DNA from: CAYHGV01 sp964356135
GTDB lineage: Bacteria > Hydrothermota > Tepidihabitantia > CAYHGV01
Direction of reading: 5' to 3'
DNA length: 18,634 nucleotides
Assembly: GCA_964356135.1 (NCBI GenBank)
Contig: CAYHGV010000059.1
Coordinates: forward strand, 1-18,634
Position numbers and translations under genes: made by a program. The notes beneath the pieces were generated by a model. It worked only from the letters and a program-made list of their open reading frames with translations. It made no database searches and was not told the DNA's origin. Positions 1 to 6,208 of the stretch are shown one piece after another. Position 1 is the stretch's first letter. Each line of letters starts with the position of its first letter.

Positions 1-28
1 AGGCAAGTTCCGAACCGTTTTTCTTCTC

Positions 29-56
29 TGCTTCCTCTGAAATCTCTGTGGTTAAT
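29..56. repeat. Possible fragment of CACAAAG/CACGAAG-type intergenic repeat
   Basis: The sequence ends in TCTCTGTGGTTAA, which resembles the right arm of the larger inverted-repeat element at 3369-3470 (TTTGTGGTTAAAA). It lies just downstream of the tRNA gene. It could be half of the same class of intergenic element cut by the window edge. The match is short, so the call is weak. Nothing else is visible in the first 72 bases. Confidence 0.25.
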
Positions 57-72
57 TTGAATCAACAGTCAC

Positions 73-161
73 GGAGAGGGCGGGATTTGAACCCGCGAGC
101 CCGCTATGAACGGGCTACACGATTTCCAATCGTGCTCCTTAGGCCGCTCGGACACCTCTCC
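73..161 (-). tRNA. tRNA-Ser, anticodon GGA
   Basis: This is a class II tRNA read on the minus strand. The 7-bp acceptor stem pairs GGAGAGG (161-155) with CCTCTCC (79-73). The anticodon stem CACGA/TCGTG encloses the loop TTGGAAA, giving anticodon GGA (template positions 125-127). A long variable arm follows, with a TAGCCCG...CGGGCT stem typical of serine tRNA, and then a T-arm with GGTTCAAATCC. The discriminator base is G at 72 and no CCA is encoded, so CCA would be added after transcription. It would read the serine codons UCC and UCU. Two tandem promoter modules lie upstream at 197-224 and 301-328. Confidence 0.97.
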
Positions 162-172
162 AAGTGTGGTTA

Positions 173-225
173 AATGGTTAAATAAAAACTTGTTAAATAG
201 TAGACGATAGAACGACAACGTCAAG
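173..225. repeat. Direct repeat copy A (promoter-bearing, 53 bp)
   Basis: This 53-bp block matches the block at 277-329 at about 43 of 53 positions with no gaps, offset by 104 bp. The repeated unit starts with AATGGTTA, contains GTTAAATAGTA and ends with GTCAAG. Read on the minus strand, each copy holds a full -35/-10 promoter pair. Copy A sits directly upstream of tRNA-Ser. Confidence 0.8.
197..224 (-). promoter_or_regulatory. Proximal promoter of tRNA-Ser
   Basis: On the minus strand TTGACG (224-219) is followed by a 16-nt spacer and TACTAT (202-197). Transcription would start near position 190, about 29 nt before the mature 5' end of the tRNA at 161. Box sequences and spacer length match the other promoters in this window. 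Confidence 0.7.
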
Positions 226-232
226 TGTTGTG

Positions 233-254
233 GATAATCCTCAATCTGATTATC
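233..254. repeat. Inverted repeat between the two tRNA promoters
   Basis: GATAATC (233-239) and GATTATC (248-254) form a perfect 7-bp inverted repeat with an 8-nt loop. On the plus strand it is followed by a short T-run (GTTTTTAT), but no plus-strand gene precedes it. It lies between the two tandem tRNA promoters, so an operator or a hairpin in the longer pre-tRNA is equally possible. The stem is AT-rich and would be weak. Confidence 0.4.
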
Positions 255-276
255 GTTTTTATCTTACCAGCGACTC

Positions 277-329
277 AATGGTTACATAAAAACTGGTTAA
301 ATAGTAAACAGTAGAGCGGTCATGTCAAG
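277..329. repeat. Direct repeat copy B (promoter-bearing, 53 bp)
   Basis: This is the second copy of the 53-bp block at 173-225, about 81 percent identical by eye. It overlaps the last codons of the gene ending at 325. The tandem duplication gives tRNA-Ser two promoters. Confidence 0.8.
301..328 (-). promoter_or_regulatory. Distal tandem promoter toward tRNA-Ser
   Basis: On the minus strand TTGACA (328-323), a 16-nt spacer and TACTAT (306-301) form a promoter that differs from the proximal one mainly in the last -35 base. The -35 box overlaps the stop codon region of the upstream operon. Transcripts would carry about 130 extra nucleotides, including the inverted repeat at 233-254, before the tRNA. 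Confidence 0.65.
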
Positions 330-654
330 CAATATGGACTTCGACCCGCCGGTCGTCTTCGGTCACATCGACGACTTTACCGAGGATATCATTTTCGATC
401 GCATCGATAATCTGGTGGGGATTGACGCCGTGTTTGGCGAGTTCCTTTTCCGGCACGAATTTCATCGCCCAGCGGGCTAATCCCAAGGGAACCTCCACTC
501 GGGTCGTCGGTTTATTCCCGCCTGTAAAGATGAGAATCCGGAGGGTCTTACCCCGGGCGGTCTCACCCAAAGCCTCAAGCAACTGCTCTGCATCAACTGC
601 GGTAATCTTCTTTTCTTCGAGCAGTCTGAGGATGCGCCGGCGTTCTTCGCTCAT
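325..654 (-). CDS. SHOCT-like hairpin protein, last gene of envelope-sensing operon
   Basis: This is a soluble 109-residue protein. Residues 1-30 form a SHOCT-like/YvlB-LiaX N-terminal helical hairpin (RRRILRLLEEKKITAVDAEQ). The rest is a compact domain with a VEVPLGLARWAMKFVP segment and a beta-rich end (RRVEVHIA), which I do not assign to a named family. There is no signal peptide or membrane segment, so it is cytoplasmic. The ATG overlaps the stop of the preceding gene as ATGA, with a GGAGG site about 6 nt upstream, so translational coupling is likely. It closes the operon that begins at 2663. By analogy with SHOCT-like partners of LiaX/YvlB proteins it probably takes part in protein-protein signalling at the membrane; this is inference. 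Confidence 0.85.
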   Translation of the reverse strand: MSEERRRILRLLEEKKITAVDAEQLLEALGETARGKTLRILIFTGGNKPTTRVEVPLGLARWAMKFVPEKELAKHGVNPHQIIDAIENDILGKVVDVTEDDRRVEVHIA

Positions 655-902
655 CTGGTCCTCCGCTGCTTTAAGCGGCTCACCGCTTCATCGACATTTA
701 TCTCGCCCTGTTCGAGGTCCTTGATAATCTCGATCGTTCGTTTTTTTCTTTTTCGTAGAGGGCGGAAAACAAACCACAAGCCGATAATCACGAGCAGCAC
801 CGGCCAGTCCCGTTTGAACGAAATAAAGGGTAGTCCGAAGTGACTGAGCCAGATCCAGATTCCGACGAAGATGAAGAGTCCGCCCCAGAAGATTCGTCTC
901 AT
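651..902 (-). CDS. Small LiaI/LiaF-like membrane protein with C-terminal SHOCT-like hairpin
   Basis: This 83-residue protein has two membrane segments (about residues 3-22 and 31-48) separated by a short loop containing FKRDWPVLL, then a basic RKRKKR stop-transfer stretch. A C-terminal SHOCT-like hairpin follows (EIIKDLEQGEINVDEAVSRL). I chose the ATG at 902 because it overlaps the stop of the preceding gene as ATGA and has a GGAGG site just upstream. A longer reading from 977 in this frame would only add residues that overlap the preceding gene. The arrangement of two helices around an R-D-W-P loop matches its shorter neighbour at 899-1075, so the two look like duplicated members of the LiaF/LiaI transmembrane family. 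The hairpin would face the cytoplasm. Confidence 0.85.
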   Translation of the reverse strand: MRRIFWGGLFIFVGIWIWLSHFGLPFISFKRDWPVLLVIIGLWFVFRPLRKRKKRTIEIIKDLEQGEINVDEAVSRLKQRRTR

Positions 903-1075
903 CGCTTCCTCCGGATCATGAAGACGATGCCTTCGATCAAGGTGAAGAGGCCGACGATGATAATAATGACCGGCCAATCACGGCTTAAGCTGAAGCTCAA
1001 ATAACCGAGTTTGGCTAACCAGAGCCAGGCACCGATGACAATTAACAGTATTCCCCAGATAATGGTGTGAACCAT
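899..1075 (-). CDS. 58-residue two-helix membrane protein
   Basis: A short gene fills the gap between the DUF4097 gene and the next membrane gene. It encodes 58 residues: start MVHTIIWGILLIVIG, a first helix ending WLWLAKLG, a loop with SLSRDWPVI, a second helix IIIVGLFTLIEGIVF and the basic end RRKR. The ATG at 1075 has an AGGGGG ribosome site about 5 nt upstream. The TGA overlaps the next start as ATGA. The W-G-x-L...R-D-W-P-V...V-G pattern is the same as in the following gene, so the pair probably arose by duplication and may form heteromers. It is LiaI/LiaF-transmembrane-like and lacks the SHOCT-like tail that its neighbour carries. Confidence 0.85.
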   Translation of the reverse strand: MVHTIIWGILLIVIGAWLWLAKLGYLSFSLSRDWPVIIIIVGLFTLIEGIVFMIRRKR

Positions 1076-1083
1076 AACGCCCC

Positions 1084-1935
1084 CTATTTTGTTTTTATTG
1101 TAATGTCGCCTTCGTCTTCAATTATTACCTTAAGAGCACCTTTGCCGTCGCCAAGTGTGCCGGTAAGATAGCCGGGCTTACGCTCTTCGGCGGTAAGCGG
1201 AAGAGCACAGTCGATATCGCCCGATTCGGTAACCAGCTTCAAAGTTACCGAACTCTCTTTGGGAATGACAAGCTCGACATCACCGGTGCGGGTTTCGATT
1301 GTTGCCGAATCGAATTGTGAAAAATCGAGTTCGACATCGCCGCTTTTGGTCTTTACCTCTATCGCCGCCCGGAGGCCGGTACCTTCGATATCGCCGGAGA
1401 CGGTTTTGATGGTAAGCCTGCCGCTGATATTTTGTAACGTAATCTCTCCGGAAACCGCGCTGACTTCGCCTTCGCCATGGTAGTCGTTGATATCGATATC
1501 GCCCGAGACCGCCCGGAGTTTGAGTGCGGTGCCTTTGGGAACTGAAATGTCCAAATCGTTAGAAAGATAATTAAGTTTTACCGCCGAGTCTTCCTCGCGG
1601 ACCTTTTGGAATCCGCTGCCTTCGGTTTTGACAGTTATCTCCGGTTGCTCGGTTCCGTTCACATTCACCGCGCCGCTGACGTTTGAGATGCTCAGTATTT
1701 TTTTGCCGGCGAATTTAAGTTCGCGTTGTGTCACCCGTTCGCCGAAAGAGGAGGCGATGGCAGAATTGACCGTCTCGAAGATTTTTTCCATATCCGGCAT
1801 CACTACTTTTCTGGCAAAATGGGGACGATGCTCCCATGCCGGCCGTTCGGACAGCGCCTCTAACAGCCGTGCTGCTTCTTCGGAATTGATCTTACCGTCT
1901 TCCAGGAGTTTCAAAATTTTTAATCGTTCTTCCAT
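1084..1935 (-). CDS. DUF4097 beta-repeat protein with SHOCT-like N-terminus (LiaX/YvlB type)
   Basis: The protein has 283 residues. Residues 1-31 are a SHOCT-like hairpin (RLKILKLLEDGKINSEEAAR). After a linker, residues of about 80-280 form a DUF4097 beta-solenoid with recurring V-S-G-D/E-I or T-G/S-G-D-V/I units such as AVSGDIDI, AVSGEITL, TVSGDIEG, TKSGDVEL, TRTGDVEL and TESGDIDC. There is no signal peptide or membrane helix, so it is predicted cytoplasmic like YvlB, although LiaX homologues can reach the surface. The start has GGAGG about 6 nt upstream. In the LiaX/YvlB family such proteins report or limit envelope stress; the surrounding small membrane proteins and the DUF2089 regulator fit the same role here. 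Confidence 0.9.
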   Translation of the reverse strand: MEERLKILKLLEDGKINSEEAARLLEALSERPAWEHRPHFARKVVMPDMEKIFETVNSAIASSFGERVTQRELKFAGKKILSISNVSGAVNVNGTEQPEITVKTEGSGFQKVREEDSAVKLNYLSNDLDISVPKGTALKLRAVSGDIDINDYHGEGEVSAVSGEITLQNISGRLTIKTVSGDIEGTGLRAAIEVKTKSGDVELDFSQFDSATIETRTGDVELVIPKESSVTLKLVTESGDIDCALPLTAEERKPGYLTGTLGDGKGALKVIIEDEGDITIKTK

Positions 1936-1951
1936 CTGCTACCTCCAATCG

Positions 1952-2302
1952 TTAATCAGGTTTCTTATGATAGCGGAACCTGCCCGATAAACCTAAGACG
2001 CTACCGACGATCGCGAGGAGAAGGGTTAAGCGCAGTGCGGTCCAGAATCCGAGCACGGGCCAGTGGAACAGCGAAACGACGGTCGTGTTCCAGAGCCAGG
2101 ATACTGCCCAGCCGCCGACCGCCACAAATAAAACGAGAGCCAAGAACCCAGCCCCGATTCCGATAACGACGGTTTTCCTGACTGATGATTTGGAGCGGCG
2201 TAGTTCCGGTCTTTCTTTCATCGCTTCGAGAAACATGGTTGCTTCCTCGGCGGTTAGCCTGCCTTCGCCGACCATTTCAACAATTTTTTCACGGGCATTC
2301 AT
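1952..2302 (-). CDS. SHOCT-like hairpin protein with two membrane helices
   Basis: This protein has 116 residues. Residues 1-30 form the SHOCT-like hairpin (REKIVEMVGEGRLTAEEATM). A basic linker (RRSKSSVRK) leads to two membrane segments at about 46-68 (IGIGAGFLALVLFVAVGGW) and 83-103, with a positive C-terminus (RFRYHKKPD). The hairpin would lie in the cytoplasm. The ATG is one base beyond the preceding stop and its AGGAGG site lies inside the end of the DUF2089 gene. It is the likely membrane anchor or partner for the soluble hairpin proteins of the operon. The function is inferred from context only. Confidence 0.85.
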   Translation of the reverse strand: MNAREKIVEMVGEGRLTAEEATMFLEAMKERPELRRSKSSVRKTVVIGIGAGFLALVLFVAVGGWAVSWLWNTTVVSLFHWPVLGFWTALRLTLLLAIVGSVLGLSGRFRYHKKPD

Positions 2303-2303
2303 A

Positions 2304-2663
2304 TTATCGCCTCCTCTTTTTTAAAAGTTCGACCGCTTGATCCGGCGTTATTTCACCCCGTTCCAATTGATCAATAACCTCGGTCTCGGAAAGCTCGGAA
2401 GCCTCAAAACCGAGCAGCCTCAAAAGCTCATCTAATCGGTTTCGGACCGTAGGATAGGAAATACCGAGGTTTCGTTCGACATCTCGGATACTCCCTCGAC
2501 ACTTTAGAAAGGTGATGAGAAAATCATAGGCATCGGGTGGCAACTGGCAGAACGGGCAGAGATCAAAATCACCCTGGACTTTTGTCCCGCAGGAGCCGCA
2601 GCGCAACTCCGATACTTTTACCGGTTCACCGCAAGCCGGGCAATTGGCAATATTTAGTTTCAT
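2304..2663 (-). CDS. DUF2089-family zinc-ribbon/HTH regulator
   Basis: The 119-residue protein opens with zinc-binding pairs C8-x2-C11 and C22-x2-C25 and a further pair C36-x2-C39. A helix-turn-helix-like stretch follows at about 43-87 (SIRDVERNLGISYPTVRNRL), then a C-terminal SHOCT-like hairpin (EVIDQLERGEITPDQAVELL). This is the DUF2089 layout, a family regarded as DNA-binding. I chose ATG 2663 over an in-frame TTG at 2669, because the promoter -10 box ends at 2670 and transcription would start about at this ATG. As first gene of the operon it is the natural candidate for its autoregulator. The hairpin shared with four downstream proteins suggests that regulator and effectors could contact each other directly through this module. 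Confidence 0.88.
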   Translation of the reverse strand: MKLNIANCPACGEPVKVSELRCGSCGTKVQGDFDLCPFCQLPPDAYDFLITFLKCRGSIRDVERNLGISYPTVRNRLDELLRLLGFEASELSETEVIDQLERGEITPDQAVELLKKRRR

Positions 2664-2669
2664 AACCAA

Positions 2670-2697
2670 ATATTAATAATTAAATTACTTTTGTCAA
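2670..2697 (-). promoter_or_regulatory. Promoter of SHOCT-like operon, predicted leaderless
   Basis: TTGACA (2697-2692), a 16-nt spacer and TAATAT (2675-2670) are followed after only 6 nt by the ATG at 2663. Transcription would therefore start at or next to the start codon. No ribosome site is visible in front of this ATG. Confidence 0.65.
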
Positions 2698-2724
2698 GTA
2701 TTTTTTTAGCTTTAGTTGAATTAT

Positions 2725-3303
2725 TTAATATTGATTTAAAGAATATATGTCTTTAAGGTTTTTGCGGTTTTTTTGTGGTTGGTTGCCAATTGATTCAGAG
2801 GTTGATGGGTTTCCCGGGTAGCCAACGGTGAGGAGGGCTATAACCTTTAAGTTTTGTGGTATTCCGAGCAATTTTTTGACTTTTTTATCAGAAAACCATC
2901 CAATCCAACAGGTTCCAAGGTCTAATTCACTGGCGGTAAGGACGATATGCTCTACTGCTATCGCAACATCGACATGTAACAAATCAATGCCTAAAGTCTT
3001 TGCGCCCCAAGCTATTACAGGATTGCGTTTACCGCAGGCAACGATAACGCATGGTGCCGATGTCATCCAGCGGTTAACAAACGTTGTTCCTATAAGAACG
3101 CACCGGGAAAGGCTTTCAATCAATTCCTTTTTGCGCACGACAATGAAGTGCCAGGGCTGGGAATTGCTCGACGATGGAGCGAGCCGCGCAGCCTCGAGCA
3201 GGAGTTCGATTTTTTCGTCTTCGATCGGCTGGTCTTTGTATGCCCGGATACTCCTGCGCCGGCGAATCGCAGCCATTACCCCTGAGTGCCCACTATTCAT
3301 CAT
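2725..3303 (-). CDS. Nitroreductase-family FMN flavoprotein
   Basis: This 192-residue protein belongs to the nitroreductase fold, which uses FMN and NAD(P)H to reduce nitro compounds, quinones or related substrates. Visible signatures are RRRSIRAYKDQPI near residue 14 (FMN phosphate binding), LAPSSSNSQPWHFIVV at about 41-56, and GTCWIGWF...LLTVGYPG near 130-170, all in the expected order. The length is normal for the small single-domain members. Two ATGs are adjacent (3303 and 3300) and a third in-frame ATG precedes AAIRRRRSIR; I kept 3303 because a promoter -10 box ends 5 nt upstream. The coding sequence is more AT-rich than its neighbours and its C-terminus is basic and polar. The exact substrate cannot be read from the sequence. 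Confidence 0.92.
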   Translation of the reverse strand: MMNSGHSGVMAAIRRRRSIRAYKDQPIEDEKIELLLEAARLAPSSSNSQPWHFIVVRKKELIESLSRCVLIGTTFVNRWMTSAPCVIVACGKRNPVIAWGAKTLGIDLLHVDVAIAVEHIVLTASELDLGTCWIGWFSDKKVKKLLGIPQNLKVIALLTVGYPGNPSTSESIGNQPQKNRKNLKDIYSLNQY

Positions 3304-3308
3304 GGCCT

Positions 3309-3337
3309 ATCTTAATTCGGTCGTTTAAAATCGTCAA
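3309..3337 (-). promoter_or_regulatory. Nitroreductase promoter, predicted leaderless
   Basis: TTGACG (3337-3332), a 17-nt spacer and TAAGAT (3314-3309) lie 5 nt before the ATG at 3303. No Shine-Dalgarno sequence is present, so the mRNA would begin at the start codon. Confidence 0.6.
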
Positions 3338-3368
3338 TAGCCCGAACAGAGAACCCTGAAAAAATACA

Positions 3369-3470
3369 TTTTACCACAAAGCACACAAAGAGCACGAAGA
3401 AAGGATTTTTATAATTCATTAATTTTTCAAATTTTTCCCTTTGTGGTCTTCGTGCCCTTTGTGGTTAAAA
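3369..3470. repeat. Imperfect inverted-repeat intergenic element (CACAAAG/CACGAAG)
   Basis: The left arm (3369-3405) begins TTTTACCACAAAG and contains CACAAAG and CACGAAG. The right arm (3436-3470), read in reverse, begins TTTTAACCACAAAGG and contains the same heptamers with their order partly exchanged. The spacer of about 30 bp is AT-rich. No open reading frame is present. It looks like a small non-coding palindromic element inserted between the nitroreductase and rho genes. The start of the window holds a shorter similar sequence. Confidence 0.6.
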
Positions 3471-3500
3471 ATGATCTACTGAGGGTTTCCAACAAGACCC

Positions 3501-3528
3501 TTGACAAAAAATGATTTAAACCTAAACT
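3501..3528 (+). promoter_or_regulatory. rho promoter
   Basis: A perfect TTGACA (3501-3506), a 16-nt spacer and TAAACT (3523-3528) predict a start near 3535 and a 5' leader of about 105 nt before rho. Unlike the leaderless promoters elsewhere in the window, this one serves a gene with a strong AAGGAGG site at 3628-3634. Confidence 0.65.
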
Positions 3529-3552
3529 TATGTCACTAAGAGCTAATTTTAA

Positions 3553-3588
3553 AACCCAATGCAAAGGAATGGCTTTACAGTATGGGTT
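3553..3588 (+). promoter_or_regulatory. Hairpin in the rho 5' leader
   Basis: AACCCA (3553-3558) pairs with TGGGTT (3583-3588), and inside it AAAG (3563-3566) can pair with CTTT (3573-3576). This gives an interrupted stem-loop within the untranslated leader. rho genes are often autoregulated through their leaders, so a regulatory role is plausible, but the stem is short and this is inference. Confidence 0.3.
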
Positions 3589-3640
3589 GTAAACAGCCCG
3601 AAAAAAAATAAGTAATGATATAAATTTAAGGAGGTACTGG

Positions 3641-4897
3641 ATGGAGCTTGAACAACTAAAACGAAAGAAGGTTTCTGAGCTCTATGAAATCGCTAAGAGC
3701 TTGGGTATTGAGGATTACAGTGAAAAAAAGAAGCAGGACCTGGTTTTAGCAATTCTGGGTGCCGAAACCAAGCAAAAAGAGGATGGAACGGTACAGGTGA
3801 CCGGTGTGCTCGATGTTTTGAACGAAGGGTTTGGGTTCATGCGCTCGCCCGACTACTCCTACCTTCCCAGTTCGGATGATATCTATGTTTCACCTTCACA
3901 AATCAAACGGTTCGGGTTGCGCATCGGCGATACGATCGAAGGGTATGCGCGGCCGCCGAAAAACAGCGAAAAATACTTTGCACTTTTGAGAATTTCCCAG
4001 GTGAATGGTACCACGCCCGACCGGATTCAGGAACGGGTTCCGTTTGACAACCTTACCCCGCTCTATCCCAATGAACGGGTCTTTCTGGAGATTGCGGAAA
4101 AGAACGACCTGTCAATGCGGGTTGTTAACCTCTTCACCCCGCTGGGCAAGGGCCAGCGGGGGGTGATCGTCTCGCCACCGCGGGCAGGTAAAACCATGCT
4201 GCTCCAGAAAATTGCCAACAGTATTACCGCCAACCATCCCGAAATAATACTCATAGTTCTACTTATAAATGAGCGGCCAGAAGAGGTTACGGATATGGAA
4301 CGGTCGGTGAAAGCCGAGGTCGTGAGTTCGACCTTTGACGAGGCTCCGGACCGGCATGTCGAGGTTACCGAAATGGTCATGGAAAAGGCGAAGCGGCTGG
4401 TCGAGCAGAAAAAGGATGTGGTTATTCTCCTGGATTCTCTTACCCGGATGGCGCGGGCGCACAATGTTGTGACAGCCCATTCGGGCCGCACCCTGTCGGG
4501 CGGATTGGATTCCACCGCTCTCCAGAAGCCGAAGAAATTCTTCGGTGCTGCCCGGAATATCGAAGAAGGGGGCAGTCTGACCGTGATCGCAACCGCGCTG
4601 ATTGACACCGGCAGCCGGATGGACGAGGTCATTTTTGAAGAGTTTAAAGGAACCGGTAATATGGAGCTGGTTCTGGACCGAAAACTCGCCGACCGGCGAA
4701 TCTTTCCGGCAATCGATTTACAAAAATCGGGAACGAGAAAAGAAGAGTTGCTGCTCACCGACCTCGAGCTCAACCGAATTTGGATTCTCCGCAAGCTCCT
4801 GGCGGAGATGAATCCAGTCGAGATGATGGAATTCGTCGTCGATAAAATGCGCCTGACCAAGACCAATCAGGAATTTTTAGACTCAATGTCCGAATAG
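3641..4897 (+). CDS. rho: Transcription termination factor Rho
   Basis: This is a hexameric RNA-dependent ATPase that ends transcription. In order, the 418 residues show a Rho N-terminal helical domain (about 1-40), a cold-shock-like primary RNA-binding domain (about 51-123, with LNEGFGFMRS), then the RecA-like motor. Walker A is PPRAGKT at about 179-185 and Walker B ILLDS at about 262-266. The Q-loop region (SGGLDSTALQKPKKFFGAAR) and R-loop region (DLQKSGTRKEELL) are intact. The length equals that of typical compact Rho proteins, with no insertion. The start is set by AAGGAGG six nt upstream. It is followed by rpmE 8 nt after the stop, an association seen in many bacteria. Confidence 0.98.
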   Translation: MELEQLKRKKVSELYEIAKSLGIEDYSEKKKQDLVLAILGAETKQKEDGTVQVTGVLDVLNEGFGFMRSPDYSYLPSSDDIYVSPSQIKRFGLRIGDTIEGYARPPKNSEKYFALLRISQVNGTTPDRIQERVPFDNLTPLYPNERVFLEIAEKNDLSMRVVNLFTPLGKGQRGVIVSPPRAGKTMLLQKIANSITANHPEIILIVLLINERPEEVTDMERSVKAEVVSSTFDEAPDRHVEVTEMVMEKAKRLVEQKKDVVILLDSLTRMARAHNVVTAHSGRTLSGGLDSTALQKPKKFFGAARNIEEGGSLTVIATALIDTGSRMDEVIFEEFKGTGNMELVLDRKLADRRIFPAIDLQKSGTRKEELLLTDLELNRIWILRKLLAEMNPVEMMEFVVDKMRLTKTNQEFLDSMSE

Positions 4898-4905
4898 AGG
4901 GAACC

Positions 4906-5109
4906 ATGAAACAAGACATTCATCCCAAGTACGTTGACTGCGTCATCACCTGTGTCTGCGGCAATACGGTTAAGACCCGGTCGACCAAACCGAAAATTTC
5001 CGTAGAAATCTGCTCGGCGTGCCACCCGTTTTTTACCGGCAAGCAAAAGCTGGTGGATAGTGCCGGCCGGGTGGAAAAGTTCCGCCGCAAGTACAAGGGT
5101 AAGGTCTAA
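4906..5109 (+). CDS. rpmE: 50S ribosomal protein L31 (zinc-binding type)
   Basis: The 67-residue protein begins MKQDIHPKYVDC, the usual L31 start. It carries the zinc-ligand set C16, C18, C36 and C39 (TCVCG and ICSACHPF), then the conserved PFFTGKQKLVDSAGRVEKF segment and a basic tail. It is therefore the C+ form that binds zinc. It lies 8 nt after rho with a GAGG ribosome site and 1 nt before prfB, so all three are probably co-transcribed. Confidence 0.98.
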   Translation: MKQDIHPKYVDCVITCVCGNTVKTRSTKPKISVEICSACHPFFTGKQKLVDSAGRVEKFRRKYKGKV

Positions 5110-5110
5110 G

Positions 5111-6197
5111 ATGGCAGATATTATCACACTGCTGGCGGAAGTGGAACGGCGTCTGACTGCACTTGGGGGTTTTCTTTGAATTAAGCAAGAAACAGGAGGA
5201 ACTGCAGCAGCTCATCGTCCAGAGCCAATCACCCACCCTCTGGACTGAACCCCAGAAAGCCCAAACAATCACCAGGCAGATCACCAGCCTCAAACGTCTG
5301 ATTGAAAACTGGCAACGGTTGAACCGTGAGCTCTCCGATCTGAAAGAGATGGTCCAGCTTTTCAGCGCGGATGACAAGAGCCGGACCGAGCTCGAAGAGC
5401 ATTTTAGCCAGTTAGAGCACGACCTCAAAGAAATGGAACTGGAATCGTTTTTTCAGGATGAAGCCGATGCCAAGGATGCGTTGTTAACGATCCACCCCGG
5501 TGCGGGCGGCACCGAGTCCTGCGATTGGGCGCAGATGCTTTTCCGGATGTACCTCCACTTCATCGAGCGCAAAGGCTGGGAGCATTCGGTCTTAGATCTC
5601 CAGCCGGGTGAAGAAGCGGGGATTAAGAGCGCAACGGTTGAGGTTCGAGGCGAGCATGCGTACGGGTTGTTGAAGTCCGAGACCGGCGTCCATCGTCTGG
5701 TCCGGGTTTCGCCGTTTGATGCCAATAAACGGAGGCACACCTCGTTTGTTGCGGTCTTTGTCTATCCCGAAGTCGAGGAGATCGAGGTCAAAATCAATCC
5801 CGACGATTTAAAGTTAGATACCTTTCGGGCATCGGGTCACGGCGGCCAGAATGTGAATAAAATCTCATCCGCGGTGCGCATCACCCACATTCCCACCGGG
5901 ATTGTCGTCTCCTGCCAGCAGGAACGGAGCCAGTTCTATAACCGGCAGAACGCATTAAAAGTCCTCCGGGCGAAGCTCTATAACTACTACAAAGACGAGC
6001 AGACGAAAGAGTTGGAGAAACTCGAAGAAAAAAAGACCGATATCGCCTGGGGTCATCAGATCCGCTCGTATGTCCTTTTCCCCTATCAAATGGTGAAAGA
6101 CCACCGGACCGGTTTTGAAACTTCACAGGTGAACAAGGTCTTAGACGGCGACCTCGACGATTTTATCTTTGCGTATTTGACCGGTAAAAAAACGTAA
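5111..6197 (+). CDS. prfB: Peptide chain release factor 2, expressed by programmed +1 frameshift
   Basis: RF2 recognises UGA and UAA stop codons. Translation from ATG 5111 gives 22 codons ending G-G-F-L, then in-frame TGA at 5177-5179. A slip of CTT by +1 skips base 5177 and continues with GAA at 5178, giving about 361 residues, the usual RF2 length (E. coli RF2 has 365). A Shine-Dalgarno-like GGGGG run (5165-5169) sits four bases before the CTT, as expected for the recoding site. The stop-codon recognition tripeptide SPF is near residue 200 and the GGQ catalytic motif near 244-246. Low cellular RF2 should favour the frameshift and raise synthesis. A start at TTG 5163, inside the recoding site, would be an artefact. 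The base after TGA is A rather than the common C. Confidence 0.96.
5165..5180 (+). promoter_or_regulatory. RF2 programmed frameshift site
   Basis: The order is GGGGG (5165-5169), TTTT, CTT (5174-5176), TGA (5177-5179) and A. It follows the well-known RF2 autoregulatory pattern. It deviates from the E. coli site by one extra base between the G-run and CTT and by TGAA in place of TGAC. Confidence 0.9.
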
Positions 6198-6208
6198 AAG
6201 AAGTTACC

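Noticed and set aside
233..259. Rho-independent terminator on the plus strand
   Set aside because: The stem is AT-rich and no plus-strand gene lies upstream, so I list it only as an inverted repeat.
903..977. Longer N-terminus of the 83-residue membrane protein
   Set aside because: The added residues are polar, His/Arg-rich and out of frame over the 58-residue gene that truly occupies this stretch.
4063..4866. 267-codon antisense frame inside rho
   Set aside because: Ser/Arg-rich composition with no domain, fully covered by the strongly conserved rho gene.
5163..5177. TTG start for prfB at 5163
   Set aside because: This position lies inside the frameshift signal; the true gene begins at 5111 and shifts frame at 5174-5178.
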